Positions 1 to 10,082 of a stretch of 64,000 bases of DNA are shown piece after piece. The notes below the pieces were generated by a model. It was given only the letters and a program-made list of their open reading frames with translations, had not been told where the DNA came from and searched no databases. Every line of letters starts with the position of its first letter. Position 1 is the stretch's first letter. This DNA is from Photobacterium piscicola (GTDB lineage: Bacteria; Pseudomonadota; Gammaproteobacteria; Enterobacterales; Vibrionaceae). Made by a program: the position numbers and the translations under genes. The stretch spans positions 1 through 64,000 of the forward strand of contig NZ_FUZI01000002.1 of the NCBI RefSeq assembly GCF_900166965.1, given 5' to 3'.

Positions 1-81
1 ACCAACTTACACTCAACAATCTCGCTCAATCTAACTCTCCTACATCTACTTCACTTCTACACTAGTATCAATACACTACCC

Positions 82-225
82 TTCCTGCTCTTCCTGCTCT
101 TCATGCTCTTCCTGCTCTTCCTGCTCTTCCTGCTCTTCCTGCTCTTCCTGCTCTTCCTGCTCTTCCTGCTCTTCCTGCTCTTCCTGCTCTTCCTGCTCTT
201 CCTGCTCTTCCTGCTCTTCCTGCTC
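82..225. repeat. 9-bp tandem repeat, 16 copies
   Basis: Sixteen head-to-tail copies of the nonamer ttcctgctc lie here without gaps; only the third copy (100-108) carries a substitution (c to a). The period is a multiple of three, so copy-number change would not shift a reading frame. Read on the minus strand, the array gives Glu-Gln-Glu repeats inside a 51-codon frame (ATG at 231, stop at 76). That frame has no Shine-Dalgarno sequence and sits just past the terminator of the peptide transporter, so I do not call it a gene. Confidence 0.95.
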
Positions 226-244
226 TCGCATTATTAACAAAAAA

Positions 245-280
245 AACGGATGCCAATGACTTTATCAGTCGGCATCCGTT
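245..280 (-). terminator. Terminator of the POT transporter gene
   Basis: A 10-bp perfect inverted repeat (AACGGATGCC / GGCATCCGTT) is followed, on the minus strand, by a run of eight T. It sits 38 bp past the stop codon of the peptide transporter. Confidence 0.85.
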
Positions 281-317
281 TAATTTTATACTTTTAACTT
301 ATGAGATTAGCTTATGA

Positions 318-1796
318 TTATGCTGCGGTTACTGCCGCTGGTGTATCTTCACCACGCATAACACGTGTTAGCTTAGGCGCAATAATCATAGTGAACAGAG
401 CAATACCCGCAGTAGAGTAACCAATAATACCAAACACATGGCTATATAACATTAGTGTTTGATGCGGTTCAATAACGTTTGCAGGCGCTGCAGTTAGCGT
501 CGCAACCCAACCAGCAACAACCGCAGCAGTTGCTGATGTTAGGAACCACATACCCATTGCAAAGCCCATCATACGTTGTGGTACAAGTTGAGCTACCATT
601 GCTAAACCAAGACCAGATACGAATAACTCACCGATAGATTGGAATCCATAAGAAACAATAAGCCAGTTTGAATCAACAATACCATCGCTATTGGCAAAAT
701 GCGCACCAAGTACTAACACTAAGAATGACAAGCTACATAGCACCATGCCCAATGCAAATTTAAATGGCATAGAGAAACGATCGCCATATTTATTGTAAAT
801 CATCGCAAGTACTGGGCTGGCAATCATGATCCATAATGGATTAAGTGCTTGAAACTGTTCAGGCGCAACACTGATACCAAATAAGTCATGAGAAATATTA
901 TGGATAGCAAAAAAGTTCAGTGATGTCGGCATTTGGAAATAAAGAACAAAGAACACTACACCTTGTAGCATTAATATAAAGGCAACGAACATTTTTGCAC
1001 GTTCAATACCTGATGTTGAGAATAGCTCTTTAAAGTACAAACCAACAATTGTACAACCAACAACAATTAAAATAGCATGTGCATAAAATAGGTGCTGTAA
1101 TAATACTGAGCTAACAAAACTTAATACAATAGTACCGATAACAACGCCAAGGTAATATGTTTTGTTAACAGGCTTCATATCCGGCTTAGAACCGATAGTT
1201 TTAACAATATGACCACTAATAAAGAAGTTAATAAGAGTAATAACCAGGCCTGCAGCACTCACACCAAAAGCAAAGTCATAACCAAATCTCTCTGCGATCC
1301 ATGGTGATAATAGCATTGAGAAAAACGAACCTAGGTTGATAGCCATATAGTACATTGTAAATGCACCATCCAGGCGGGGATCGTCTTTACCATAAACTTT
1401 TGCTAGTAAACTTGAAGGGTTTGCCTTAAATAAGCCATTACCCATGGTAATAAAGCCCATTGCTATATAGATAAGATCTGAACCACCATAACCACTGGTT
1501 GCAGATAAACCTAATAAAGCATAACCAACAACAAGCACCATCGCGCCTAATCTGATGGTTCTTTTTGTTCCGAGAACTTTATCCCCTACCCAGCCACCGA
1601 TAGCAACAGAGCCATAAACTAATGCAGAAAAGGCACCAAATAAAGTAAAAGAAGCAGTTTCTGACATGCCAAGAATTTTAACCATATAAACAGTTAAAAT
1701 TGCTTGCATACCGTAGAAACCAAAACGTTCCCAGAATTCAATTGAAAATATCAAATAGAACGGTTTTGGTTGTTTAAATACGTTCCCGTCAGACAT
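318..1796 (-). CDS. POT-family proton-coupled di/tripeptide transporter (DtpA-like)
   Basis: A 492-residue multi-pass inner-membrane protein of the POT/PTR (MFS) family, which imports di- and tripeptides with protons. The N-terminus carries the family signature: E-x-x-E-R-F followed by FYG near residues 20-28, then GGWVGDK near 67-73 as the MFS loop motif. Length matches E. coli DtpA/DtpB (about 490-500). The ATG has an AAGGAA ribosome-binding site eight bases upstream. It is a single-gene unit with its own terminator at 245-280. Which Dtp paralogue it corresponds to, and its exact substrate range, cannot be settled from sequence alone. Confidence 0.9.
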   Translation of the reverse strand: MSDGNVFKQPKPFYLIFSIEFWERFGFYGMQAILTVYMVKILGMSETASFTLFGAFSALVYGSVAIGGWVGDKVLGTKRTIRLGAMVLVVGYALLGLSATSGYGGSDLIYIAMGFITMGNGLFKANPSSLLAKVYGKDDPRLDGAFTMYYMAINLGSFFSMLLSPWIAERFGYDFAFGVSAAGLVITLINFFISGHIVKTIGSKPDMKPVNKTYYLGVVIGTIVLSFVSSVLLQHLFYAHAILIVVGCTIVGLYFKELFSTSGIERAKMFVAFILMLQGVVFFVLYFQMPTSLNFFAIHNISHDLFGISVAPEQFQALNPLWIMIASPVLAMIYNKYGDRFSMPFKFALGMVLCSLSFLVLVLGAHFANSDGIVDSNWLIVSYGFQSIGELFVSGLGLAMVAQLVPQRMMGFAMGMWFLTSATAAVVAGWVATLTAAPANVIEPHQTLMLYSHVFGIIGYSTAGIALFTMIIAPKLTRVMRGEDTPAAVTAA

Positions 1797-2321
1797 ATGC
1801 TGTTTCCTTGAAAGGTTTCAGGTAAAACTAATCTAAACACGTATATTTCTTAGTGTTATTTCGCCCCAATGTGAAATAACAAGAATAATGACGCTATACC
1901 GTTTTATTAGTAATGAATATAAAATAAAAAGCAGCTACAGATTATAGTTATGCATTTTCTTACATTAAGACTGAAATAAAACAATAAATAAAGACACCGA
2001 AAATGGAATATTAAATACCACCAATATGTTATTTTTATTAATTTCTTTGTAAACATACAATTACAGCATTAAAACATCGTTCGAATATTAATTTAATATA
2101 TTATCATTTATTTAAATACAATTATTACAAATAACAATGATTATCATTTCCATTTAAGGTAATAGAAATAGACTCTTTTATAATCTTTTTTATCTCTTCC
2201 TATACTATTATTTAAAAACGAGAATATAGGTCATATTGTTAGATTAATTGCGTTACTTATTTTTACTCTTATTAAGTTTTACTCAATATAAATATTCAAT
2301 ATGAAGAATAAGGTAAGTATT
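1797..2321. promoter_or_regulatory. AT-rich divergent intergenic region with a Fur-like box
   Basis: About 520 bp between the divergent peptide transporter and HiPIP genes. Very AT-rich, no supported ORF. The notable site is 2133-2151, which matches the classical 19-bp Fur consensus (GATAATGATAATCATTATC) at 14 of 19 positions, including an unbroken ATGAT-type core. It lies about 170 bp before the HiPIP start, consistent with iron control of that gene if the promoter is nearby; no clear -35/-10 pair was assigned. Confidence 0.45.
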
Positions 2322-2633
2322 ATGCGAACTACATTATCACGGCGTCGTTTTATGCAATTTACTGCAAGTGGTATTATTGGATTAACCATGGGGAATAAAT
2401 TTCTTATACGCCCAGCATATGCGGCGGATCTTCCTCATCTAGAAGAAAGTAACCCACAAGCTGTCGCACTAAAATATGTAAATCAATCGACGGTCAAGAA
2501 CCAGCAATGCAAAAACTGCTTATTAATTCGCAATGGTATCAATAATAATCACTGGCAGCCTTGTGCTCTATTCCCAGGTAAAGCAGTCAATATCAATGGT
2601 TGGTGTTCAGCTTATGCACCCAAACCCGCATAA
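2322..2633 (+). CDS. High-potential iron-sulfur protein (HiPIP) with Tat signal
   Basis: A 103-residue periplasmic electron carrier. The N-terminus holds a twin-arginine signal (S-R-R-R-F-M near residues 6-11) followed by a hydrophobic stretch and an A-Y-A-A cleavage region near 32-35. Four cysteines at 63, 66, 81 and 95 give the spacing C-x2-C-x14-C-x13-C typical of HiPIP [4Fe-4S] binding. A start seven codons upstream (2301) is possible, but the ATG at 2322 has an AAGG ribosome-binding site and puts the Tat motif at the usual distance. Single-gene unit with a terminator at 2656. HiPIPs are best known from photosynthetic and iron-oxidising bacteria; the redox partner here is unknown. Confidence 0.85.
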   Translation: MRTTLSRRRFMQFTASGIIGLTMGNKFLIRPAYAADLPHLEESNPQAVALKYVNQSTVKNQQCKNCLLIRNGINNNHWQPCALFPGKAVNINGWCSAYAPKPA

Positions 2634-2655
2634 GTATTATTTCCCGTTATCATTT

Positions 2656-2687
2656 AAAAATGCCTGCGTCATAGCGCAGGCATTTTT
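2656..2687 (+). terminator. Terminator of the HiPIP gene
   Basis: Inverted repeat AAAAATGCCTGCG / CGCAGGCATTTTT with a 6-base loop and T run; A-rich on the other side, so it may also end yegD transcripts from the minus strand. Confidence 0.85.
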
Positions 2688-2707
2688 ATATTATTACCGT
2701 TATTCGT

Positions 2708-4060
2708 TTAGCGGTAACAACGCTCACCCCAACGCGCTAATCCCGCCGTTACAGAACCAAAGTAGCTCCCGCTTACGATAGGAATATTCGGTAACTGTTG
2801 CTCTATGCATTGGCGTAAAATAGGTGAACGTGCAGTACCACCGGTCATGAAGATAGCATCAGGCTTAATTTGACTTTGAGCCATCGCTTCAATGACAAGC
2901 TCTCGCATTTTCTCTTTCGGTGTTTCAATTGCTTCTGCTAACTGCTGTGCTGAAATATCCACATGAAATAAATCTTGCATCAATGCCATATTCACCGTGT
3001 GGTGAGCTTGGCTCGATAGTGCAATTTTCGCCTCTTCTGCATGGCGAATAATCTGATAACCAAGTGTCTCATGATACACATGAATCAATCGTGACAATAA
3101 TTGTGGATCAGCTGCATCGTGACGCAACTTTTCTAGCGCACGTAAATTAGCATCACCGTAAAATTCAGTCTGTGCTGCAACATTATTAATCGCAATCGGG
3201 TTCCAAAACTGATTAAACGGCATATCAATACCACGTACCGTTTTGCTGCCTAAACCAAATTGAGGCATAAGTTGTTTAAACGCTAAATGGATATCAAGAT
3301 CATTACCACCAATACGTTGACCACTATGCGCCAATAAACTTGAACTACGATCGGTTAAATGACGAAAACTAGGTCCCATCTGAATTAATGAGCAGTCAGT
3401 TGTACCACCACCGATATCAACCACCAGCACAGTTTTATCTGCGGTTAAGGTTGATTCATACTCAAGCCCAGCAGCAACAGGTTCAAATTGAAAGCACACA
3501 TTTTTAAAGCCAGCTCGTTTTGCAGCCTGAGATAAAATCCCTTCTGCTTGTTGGTTAGCATTTTCGCCACCAATCCCTTGAAAGTTTACCGGACGTCCAA
3601 TAACGGTACTGGTGATATCTTGTTGTAAACTTTGCTCGGCCGTACGTTTAATGTTGACCATCATTGCGCAAACAAGATCTTCAAAAAAACTAATTTGACC
3701 ATCACGTAAGCCATTGGCACCCAAAAATGATTTTGGTGATTTTACATAATAGACTTCTTCGGGATCATCAAGATAAAGATCAAGTGCAGCCTGTCCAAAC
3801 TGTACATCGCCAGCAACAACCTCAATATCTTCTTCTCGATTAAAAGCCATTGCGCGACGTAAAACTTGCTCACCAACACTGTTTGATGGTGAAACCCCCA
3901 TAAAGCGATACAGATATTCAGACACAGCTTCTCGTGTCGGTGCACATAAGGTCGACGGAATATATTGATTATTGTTCTCTAACGGTAAAAGTTTAGGCTT
4001 ACTATCTTCCATCACTGCAACCGAACAATTCGCGGTTCCATAATCAAATCCAATGTACAT
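2708..4060 (-). CDS. yegD: Hsp70-family protein YegD
   Basis: A 450-residue actin/Hsp70-fold ATPase, the same length as E. coli YegD. The phosphate-1 loop is DYGTAN at residues 6-11, the phosphate-2 loop is VVDIGGGTTD near residue 214, and an adenosine motif MTGGTARSP lies near the C-terminus. It lacks the peptide-binding C-terminal region of DnaK, as is normal for YegD. The physiological role in E. coli is not firmly established, so function beyond nucleotide-dependent chaperone-like activity is inference. Monocistronic, divergent from the DsbA-like gene. Confidence 0.9.
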   Translation of the reverse strand: MYIGFDYGTANCSVAVMEDSKPKLLPLENNNQYIPSTLCAPTREAVSEYLYRFMGVSPSNSVGEQVLRRAMAFNREEDIEVVAGDVQFGQAALDLYLDDPEEVYYVKSPKSFLGANGLRDGQISFFEDLVCAMMVNIKRTAEQSLQQDITSTVIGRPVNFQGIGGENANQQAEGILSQAAKRAGFKNVCFQFEPVAAGLEYESTLTADKTVLVVDIGGGTTDCSLIQMGPSFRHLTDRSSSLLAHSGQRIGGNDLDIHLAFKQLMPQFGLGSKTVRGIDMPFNQFWNPIAINNVAAQTEFYGDANLRALEKLRHDAADPQLLSRLIHVYHETLGYQIIRHAEEAKIALSSQAHHTVNMALMQDLFHVDISAQQLAEAIETPKEKMRELVIEAMAQSQIKPDAIFMTGGTARSPILRQCIEQQLPNIPIVSGSYFGSVTAGLARWGERCYR

Positions 4061-4295
4061 CGATTAACACTCACATGCGGCAAAAAAGCCGCTAATAATA
4101 GCTGATTATAAGGCGCAACACACGGAGATATTCACGCTTAATATTAGATAACCTCTCGGCACCTATAAACGTTTAACATTCGTACACAAATCAATTAAGT
4201 GGCACATTTTTTATGAGTTTTTATCATTTTATCGATGCATTTATCATAAATTATCGACATAATGGAATAATTCTTATTTATAAAAGTACCGAAAC

Positions 4296-4919
4296 ATGAA
4301 ACGTATTTATCAAGCTTTTTTTGTTCTACTCTTTACTGTTTTTGCATTATCTGGCTGTTCTGATTCAAAAACACCACAAGAAGGTGATCAGTACTCAGTG
4401 ATCCCAACACCTATGCCTGAAATGAAGGGCATCACCGAAATTTTTTCTCTTTCTTGCGGTCATTGCCGTAAAATGGAAAGCATTCTTCCAGAAATCAAAA
4501 AATTAACGAATAGCAATATTAAGCAAGTTCACGTTATTTTTAATGAAAGCGCTCAAAAAGCCGCCTTCATCTTCTATGCCGCAATGGTACAAACAGATAA
4601 CAACCCAAGCCACGCATTAGTTGAGCAATTATTTGCGTTTGTGCAAGACTCACCAAAAGACATGACAGCAGATCAACGTAAAGCTGCTATTGATAAGATC
4701 TTCCATGATAACAAACTAAAAAGCCCTTATGAGTTAACAGAAGCTCAACAAAAAGAAGTCTTTAAGATGTTCCAACAGTCAGAAGATATTGTCCGTAATG
4801 CAGCGCTAGAGTCAGTACCTGCCTTCCTAATCAATGGCAAATATCTTGTAAATACCAGTGCTCATAAGAACCTACAAGATTTAGCAAACACCATTGATTA
4901 TCTAAAGAACAAACAATAA
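4296..4919 (+). CDS. DsbA-like thioredoxin-fold lipoprotein
   Basis: A 207-residue exported protein. The signal peptide ends in a lipobox (L-S-G-C, Cys21), so it is probably anchored to a membrane facing the periplasm. The active-site motif is C-G-H-C at residues 54-57, and the cis-proline loop is seen as S-V-P-A-F near residue 175, both hallmarks of the DsbA family. Length fits DsbA (about 200). Unlike classical soluble DsbA (C-P-H-C), this has G in the dipeptide and a lipid anchor, suggesting a second specialised thiol oxidoreductase rather than the main oxidase. Monocistronic, terminator at 4941. Confidence 0.85.
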   Translation: MKRIYQAFFVLLFTVFALSGCSDSKTPQEGDQYSVIPTPMPEMKGITEIFSLSCGHCRKMESILPEIKKLTNSNIKQVHVIFNESAQKAAFIFYAAMVQTDNNPSHALVEQLFAFVQDSPKDMTADQRKAAIDKIFHDNKLKSPYELTEAQQKEVFKMFQQSEDIVRNAALESVPAFLINGKYLVNTSAHKNLQDLANTIDYLKNKQ

Positions 4920-4940
4920 TCATTTAAATATTGTGTTATA

Positions 4941-4968
4941 AATACCTGCCATTGGCAGGTATTTTTTT
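4941..4968 (+). terminator. Terminator after the DsbA-like gene
   Basis: Perfect 10-bp stem AATACCTGCC / GGCAGGTATT with a 3-base loop followed by seven T. Confidence 0.9.
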
Positions 4969-5215
4969 ATTCAAAAACAGAAGAATAACGAATAAAAACA
5001 GTGTGAAGTCATAAACCACTTACCCTAAGATTAATAATCTCGCCATCAATATTTTTTAAATATCACTCCATCATTCTATTTGCAGTTAATTCTTCATACC
5101 CCACCCCATTTTCATAAAAAAGCTATAACATTCACCCTTAATTTGTCGTACAAATATAGGTGCTTATTATAATAGGTATAAATGGATTTTTAACATTAAC
5201 AAGGAGGTGCTTGTT

Positions 5216-6874
5216 ATGAGTGATATTGCTTTATCTATCAGTATATTATCACTGGTAGCCGTACTCGGTTTATGGATGGGAAACTGGCGCATTAAAGGCG
5301 TTGGTCTAGGTATTGGTGGCGTATTATTTGGCGGAATTATTGTCGGACATTATACCGAAACAATGGGCATCACTTTAAATGCACATACTTTACATTTTAT
5401 TCAAGAATTTGGTTTGATTTTATTTGTCTACACTATTGGTATTCAAGTTGGACCTGGCTTTTTTGCATCTTTACGTAGTTCTGGTTTAAAACTCAATGGT
5501 TTTGCAGCACTGGTCGTATTATTAGGTTGTGTCGTCGCAATCATGCTTTATATTGTTTTTGATGTACCACTCCCCATTTTATTGGGTATCTATTCTGGCG
5601 CTGTCACAAATACGCCAGCATTAGGTGCAGGACAACAAATTCTATCAGAGCTTGGTGTTTCTACTGATTTATTAGATATAACCGGTATGGGCTATGCCGT
5701 CGCTTATCCTTTTGGTATTTGTGGCATCCTCATCACAATGTGGCTATTACGATTAATATTTAAAGTTAATATTGATAAAGAAGCAATGGTTTACAACTCT
5801 AACAGTGGTGACAAAAAAGAAGGCTTACAAACGCTCAACGTTGCCGTTCGCAATCCTAATTTAAATGGCCTTACCTTTGTTCAAATTCCAGCGATCACCG
5901 AAGGCGCTATTATTTGTTCACGCTTAAAACGAGGTAATCAACTGTCGATACCTAAAGAATCAACCACGATTGAACTCAACGATGTATTACATTTAGTGGG
6001 TACAAAAGTGGCTCTTGAGAAAGCACGATTAGTGATTGGTGATATTGTTGATATCTCCCTTTCAACAAAAGGTACTGATTTACAAGTTGAACGTTTAGTG
6101 GTCACGAATGAAATTGTATTAGGCAAAAAAATTCGTGAATTGGAATTAAAAGAAAAATATGATGTGGTGATTTCTCGGCTTAACCGAGCCGGTGTTGAAT
6201 TGGTGCCTAATAGCCAAACATCACTCCAATTTGGTGATATTCTTAACCTTGTTGGTAGTAAAGATGCTATTGCTGCCGTAAGCGGCATGGTGGGTAATGC
6301 CGAACAAAAACTCCAACACGTACAAATGCTACCTATCTTTATTGGTATCGGCTTAGGTATCTTATTAGGTTCAATTCCTTTGTATCTGCCAGGGTTTCCT
6401 GCCGCACTCAAGCTTGGTCTTGCCGGTGGTCCTTTAATTGTTGCCTTAATACTGGCTCGTATTGGTAGCATTGGTAAACTTTATTGGTTTATGCCACCTA
6501 GCGCTAACTTAGCATTACGTGAAATAGGGATTGTCTTATTCTTGGCTGTAGTGGGATTAAAATCAGGCAGTGGTTTCATTGACACTTTGGTCAATGGAGA
6601 TGGTTTTAGTTGGATGGCTTATGGTGCCTTAATCACTTTCATTCCTTTAATCATTACAGGCTGTATTGCGCGTATATTTGGTGAACTTAACTACCTTTCT
6701 ATGTGTGGCATGTTAGCCGGATCAATGACAGATCCACCAGCACTAGCATTTGCAAATGGACTGCATCCTAGTAATGGTGCTGCGGCACTTTCTTATGCTA
6801 CCGTTTATCCACTCGTTATGTGTTTACGTATTTTATCACCGCAAATACTGGCTATCCTACTCTGGATTGGATAA
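5216..6874 (+). CDS. yidE: YidE-family putative anion/amino acid antiporter
   Basis: A 552-residue inner-membrane protein of the AspT/YidE/YbjL exchanger family, nearly identical in length to E. coli YidE. It has two hydrophobic blocks of about five helices each (residues 1-175 and 370-552) around a soluble centre with two TrkA_C/RCK_C-type domains (about 195-280 and 285-365). Conserved family stretches include [12 protein letters not shown] and [10 protein letters not shown] choose the ATG at 5216 rather than an in-frame GTG at 5207, since AAGGAGG at 5201-5207 is ideally placed for it. The substrate is not known for YidE. Confidence 0.9.
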   Translation: MSDIALSISILSLVAVLGLWMGNWRIKGVGLGIGGVLFGGIIVGHYTETMGITLNAHTLHFIQEFGLILFVYTIGIQVGPGFFASLRSSGLKLNGFAALVVLLGCVVAIMLYIVFDVPLPILLGIYSGAVTNTPALGAGQQILSELGVSTDLLDITGMGYAVAYPFGICGILITMWLLRLIFKVNIDKEAMVYNSNSGDKKEGLQTLNVAVRNPNLNGLTFVQIPAITEGAIICSRLKRGNQLSIPKESTTIELNDVLHLVGTKVALEKARLVIGDIVDISLSTKGTDLQVERLVVTNEIVLGKKIRELELKEKYDVVISRLNRAGVELVPNSQTSLQFGDILNLVGSKDAIAAVSGMVGNAEQKLQHVQMLPIFIGIGLGILLGSIPLYLPGFPAALKLGLAGGPLIVALILARIGSIGKLYWFMPPSANLALREIGIVLFLAVVGLKSGSGFIDTLVNGDGFSWMAYGALITFIPLIITGCIARIFGELNYLSMCGMLAGSMTDPPALAFANGLHPSNGAAALSYATVYPLVMCLRILSPQILAILLWIG

Positions 6875-6880
6875 CAAAAA

Positions 6881-6920
6881 AACAGCCATTATCGTTAGTA
6901 TTCAGACGATAATGGCTGTT
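6881..6920 (-). terminator. Terminator of btuCD, shared with yidE
   Basis: A 15-bp perfect stem (AACAGCCATTATCGT and its complement) with a 10-base loop. The T run follows it on the minus strand, so the best fit is termination of btuCD; it also lies just past yidE. Confidence 0.85.
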
Positions 6921-6959
6921 ACTTATTCCAGAAAAAATCACATCATTAAATAACTTCAG

Positions 6960-7766
6960 TTAATCAATAAACACCAGACATGGCCTTCCATTATGATCTA
7001 TTTTATCAATACTGGTTTTAAACACTGCTTGTAAACTCTCAACAGTCATAACCTGCTCAACACTACCAAACGCAACACATCGTCCCTGATCTAGCAACAT
7101 CACATTATCCGCTTCACGTAAGGTTCGATTGAGATCATGATTCACCATAACAACCGTAATACCCTGCTGTGACATTTTTCGAACTAATTGATACATCGCC
7201 GCTTCTTGACCAATATCTAAAGCGGCAGCTGGTTCATCAAGCAATAACAGCGTTGCTTGGGGGTTAATCGTTGGCCAAACTTGTAAACATGCAGCGGCAA
7301 GTCGTACTCGTTGCCATTCACCACCAGATAATTGTTGAATATTGCGTGATAACTTATCTTGAATATCTAGACGCTGACATATTTCATCTAATGCCAGTTG
7401 CAATTGCGTCATGTCAACATTCTGCAAAGCAGAAACCGCCAAAGATAAATATTGAAATACAGGAATAGAAAAACTGGGTTTATCTTGTTGTGATAAATAA
7501 CTGCGAACATGTGCTAACGATGGCAAATCATAATCCGCCAAATCAATATTCAGTAATTTAATACGACCACTATAATCAAATAATCCTGATAAAATAGAGA
7601 GTACTGTACTCTTACCACTACCATTAGGCCCTATAACATGCGTGATTTGCCCAGAATAAAGAGTTAATGACAACGGTAACAACCGTGGCACAAAAGCGAT
7701 ATTTTGAGCAGTTAAAACGATAGTCATTAATGTCGAGCTCGCGTCATTATCCAATTTTGTTGCCAT
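6960..7766 (-). CDS. btuD: Vitamin B12 ABC transporter ATPase BtuD
   Basis: A 268-residue ABC ATPase powering cobalamin import. The Walker A motif GPNGSGKST is at 46-54, the signature LSGGEWQR is near 145, and Walker B with LLLLDEP follows near 172. It starts three bases after the btuC stop codon, a translationally coupled pair. An internal ATG 13 codons in (7727) aligns better with the E. coli BtuD N-terminus, so the true start could be there; neither has a strong ribosome-binding site. No BtuF or BtuB gene and no recognisable cobalamin riboswitch lie in this window. Confidence 0.85.
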   Translation of the reverse strand: MATKLDNDASSTLMTIVLTAQNIAFVPRLLPLSLTLYSGQITHVIGPNGSGKSTVLSILSGLFDYSGRIKLLNIDLADYDLPSLAHVRSYLSQQDKPSFSIPVFQYLSLAVSALQNVDMTQLQLALDEICQRLDIQDKLSRNIQQLSGGEWQRVRLAAACLQVWPTINPQATLLLLDEPAAALDIGQEAAMYQLVRKMSQQGITVVMVNHDLNRTLREADNVMLLDQGRCVAFGSVEQVMTVESLQAVFKTSIDKIDHNGRPCLVFID

Positions 7767-7769
7767 AAT

Positions 7770-8765
7770 TTAATCCAACTGCGAACGCATCAGCATCCAA
7801 ATAAACACGGGTGCGCCTAGTGACGTTGTCACCACTCCAATAGGTAAATCTGCGTCAGCTAATAATACTCGTGATAAGGTGTCAGCTAATACTAATAATA
7901 TGCCGCCACAAATAGCAGAAAGAGGCAGTAAATACCGATTTTCAGTACCAAACTGTAACCGTAATAAGTGCGGGACAACTAAACCAACAAACCCAATCAC
8001 CCCAGCAAGTGCCACCGAACAGCCCACCAATAACGAGATCATCAAAATCAATAACCATCGAATACGTCTAACATCGACGCCTAATTGCCGCGCAGTCACA
8101 TCACCCAGCATCATCACATCCAATGATTTACCTTGCATACAAAGCACGATCAATACTGGCACAATCACAAATAAGAGTGACAATTGCTCCCAACTCACAC
8201 CACCGACACTGCCCATCAACCAATACATCAATTGGCGCATACTTAAATCATCACTGAAATAAAACGCCCATGTCACCACTGCCCCTGATAAAATACCAAG
8301 CGCAACGCCAATTAATAATAAGCGCGCCATTGAGATTTTTTGGCGACGTGAAAAGCCAACGAGAATAAGAGTAAACAATAACGCGCCAGCCATCGCTGCC
8401 ATCATGGTAATAAAAGGCGTTGGTGTAATAGCGGTCACAAAAAGTAATAGCACTACGGCCAGACTGGCACCACCCGAAATACCTAACACACCAGGTTCTG
8501 CTAATGGATTACCTAATAATACTTGTAATACCGCCCCTGAACTTGCCAATGCCGCACCAACAATTAAGGCGGCTAATACGCGTGGTATTCGTAATTGTAA
8601 TAATAATTGTTGCTCAAGTGCGCCATTCGGAGCCCACGGTAAAATCCAGACTTCACCAACAGCAACAGCAAACACACAAATAACCACTAACAGCAGCGAC
8701 GACACAATCAAACAGGTACGCCATCGTCGTTGCTGTCGGGATAATAATTCATTTAACAACATCAA
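7770..8765 (-). CDS. btuC: Vitamin B12 ABC transporter permease BtuC
   Basis: A 331-residue FecCD/BtuC-type permease with about ten membrane helices, forming the cobalamin channel with BtuD. Characteristic segments seen include R-I-P-R-V-L-A-A-L near residue 54, [10 protein letters not shown] near 93, and GLVVPHLLR in the cytoplasmic coupling region near 264. The length equals the family norm. It is the first gene of a btuC-btuD unit. Assignment to B12 rather than an iron-siderophore permease rests on overall similarity to BtuC and on the paired BtuD. Confidence 0.8.
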   Translation of the reverse strand: MMLLNELLSRQQRRWRTCLIVSSLLLVVICVFAVAVGEVWILPWAPNGALEQQLLLQLRIPRVLAALIVGAALASSGAVLQVLLGNPLAEPGVLGISGGASLAVVLLLFVTAITPTPFITMMAAMAGALLFTLILVGFSRRQKISMARLLLIGVALGILSGAVVTWAFYFSDDLSMRQLMYWLMGSVGGVSWEQLSLLFVIVPVLIVLCMQGKSLDVMMLGDVTARQLGVDVRRIRWLLILMISLLVGCSVALAGVIGFVGLVVPHLLRLQFGTENRYLLPLSAICGGILLVLADTLSRVLLADADLPIGVVTTSLGAPVFIWMLMRSQLD

Positions 8766-8858
8766 TACTTATTACGCTCAAAAAATAAGGCTAAATACCA
8801 TACATAGCCGATATTATAATGTAAATAAATAGAGGAAAAAGAGAAGCATTAAAGGTAG

Positions 8859-9923
8859 TTATAAATATGATGTGTTAGCTATAGCACAAACTCGCACTTG
8901 CTCATCAAAGATCAAATTCGCTTTCTTAACCATCAATACAGCTCGCTGTCCAAGGATCACATGTTGGTTAGGAAAAACAACCGCCTCACCACCAGTAGCT
9001 GCGCTATAAGTTTGATCGCCTTCAATTGCAAAATCATCGCCTTCTGCAAAAAAAGTAAAATTAGCGACATCATCGTTAAAGGTAAAAAAGAAATCATCGT
9101 GACGCTTAATAATAGTGCGACTGACTTGATACACCGCAACTTCACTGGTCCAAATAATAGGTAAAGCCGCACCAGTAATTAACTGCAGCATCGCATCTTT
9201 AAATGGTGCTAATAACGTAAAATCATTATGCCCAATCTTACCCACTCGTCCAAGTTCTACTGTAAGTGCTTGTGCACCATGATATTCAGCACTGTACCAA
9301 GCAAAAGTCGGTGACGGTGTATTAGACAACAATACCGCATCAAGTTTTGCATGGTGAATAAAACTAAACAATTTATTACTGCGCGTCTGTTTATCCGTAT
9401 AAGGGCTAATAGCAAAGGTGTCGTGTTGTGAGGGGCGAATAGCACAATGCAAGTCAAGATGCCATCGTTCTGGCCTTATGGCAATAGAAGCACCATAGAA
9501 GCTGTTGATGGCTAATTGCAGCGCATTAGCAATGCAGCATTCATTATTTCGTTCAGGATTTCTTACTTGGAACAAACGATTCATATTTTCAGTCATGAAA
9601 CGTTGCTGATAATTAACAGCCTCAGGATGAGCAATAATTAATAATAATCGGTGCATGGGTTGAATATGGCCAAGTAAGATACTAGAGGCAACTTGCTGAA
9701 TAAGTTCTATTGGTGATGTCTCATCACCGTGGATACCAGAAGACAACACAATATCTTTTGCATCACTCGATAGCTCCCTTGGCGTGATCTGTAATACGCC
9801 ACGGTACAACAATTGACAATGCAACCCAGAATCTAATGTCCATTCTTCTGCTATAAATGGTTGCGAGAAATCACACGTCGCATCAAGGAATCGCCCTCGT
9901 TTGATCTGCTCAATTAATGTCAT
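8859..9923 (-). CDS. astE: Succinylglutamate desuccinylase AstE
   Basis: A 354-residue zinc hydrolase of the AstE/AspA (M14-like) family that performs the last step of the arginine succinyltransferase pathway, releasing glutamate and succinate from N-succinylglutamate. Zinc ligands are visible in S-G-I-H-G-D-E-T-S-P (His65, Glu68) and in the downstream HLDLH segment. Slightly longer than the E. coli enzyme (322). The ATG has a GGAGG ribosome-binding site. The other ast genes are not adjacent, so astE stands alone here. Confidence 0.85.
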   Translation of the reverse strand: MTLIEQIKRGRFLDATCDFSQPFIAEEWTLDSGLHCQLLYRGVLQITPRELSSDAKDIVLSSGIHGDETSPIELIQQVASSILLGHIQPMHRLLLIIAHPEAVNYQQRFMTENMNRLFQVRNPERNNECCIANALQLAINSFYGASIAIRPERWHLDLHCAIRPSQHDTFAISPYTDKQTRSNKLFSFIHHAKLDAVLLSNTPSPTFAWYSAEYHGAQALTVELGRVGKIGHNDFTLLAPFKDAMLQLITGAALPIIWTSEVAVYQVSRTIIKRHDDFFFTFNDDVANFTFFAEGDDFAIEGDQTYSAATGGEAVVFPNQHVILGQRAVLMVKKANLIFDEQVRVCAIANTSYL

Positions 9924-10082
9924 TTCACTACCTCCATGTTCATTATGTTAAACAATCCTTCGTCTTATCTTTGCTCTCTCTTTCATCCTTATAATAACCA
10001 CCACTACTATTCTAATTATTCAATGTCCCTTTCTCTCAATATAGCCCTCCCATCAACACAATCGCAAAAATAAGATAATAAA

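Noticed and set aside
1-237. Plus-strand open frame through the minisatellite (Phe-Leu-Leu repeats)
   Set aside because: No start codon is visible inside the window and the composition is low-complexity; the frame is a by-product of the array.
8766-8858. Cobalamin riboswitch before btuC
   Set aside because: Only 93 bp lie before btuC and no B12-box-like element is visible.
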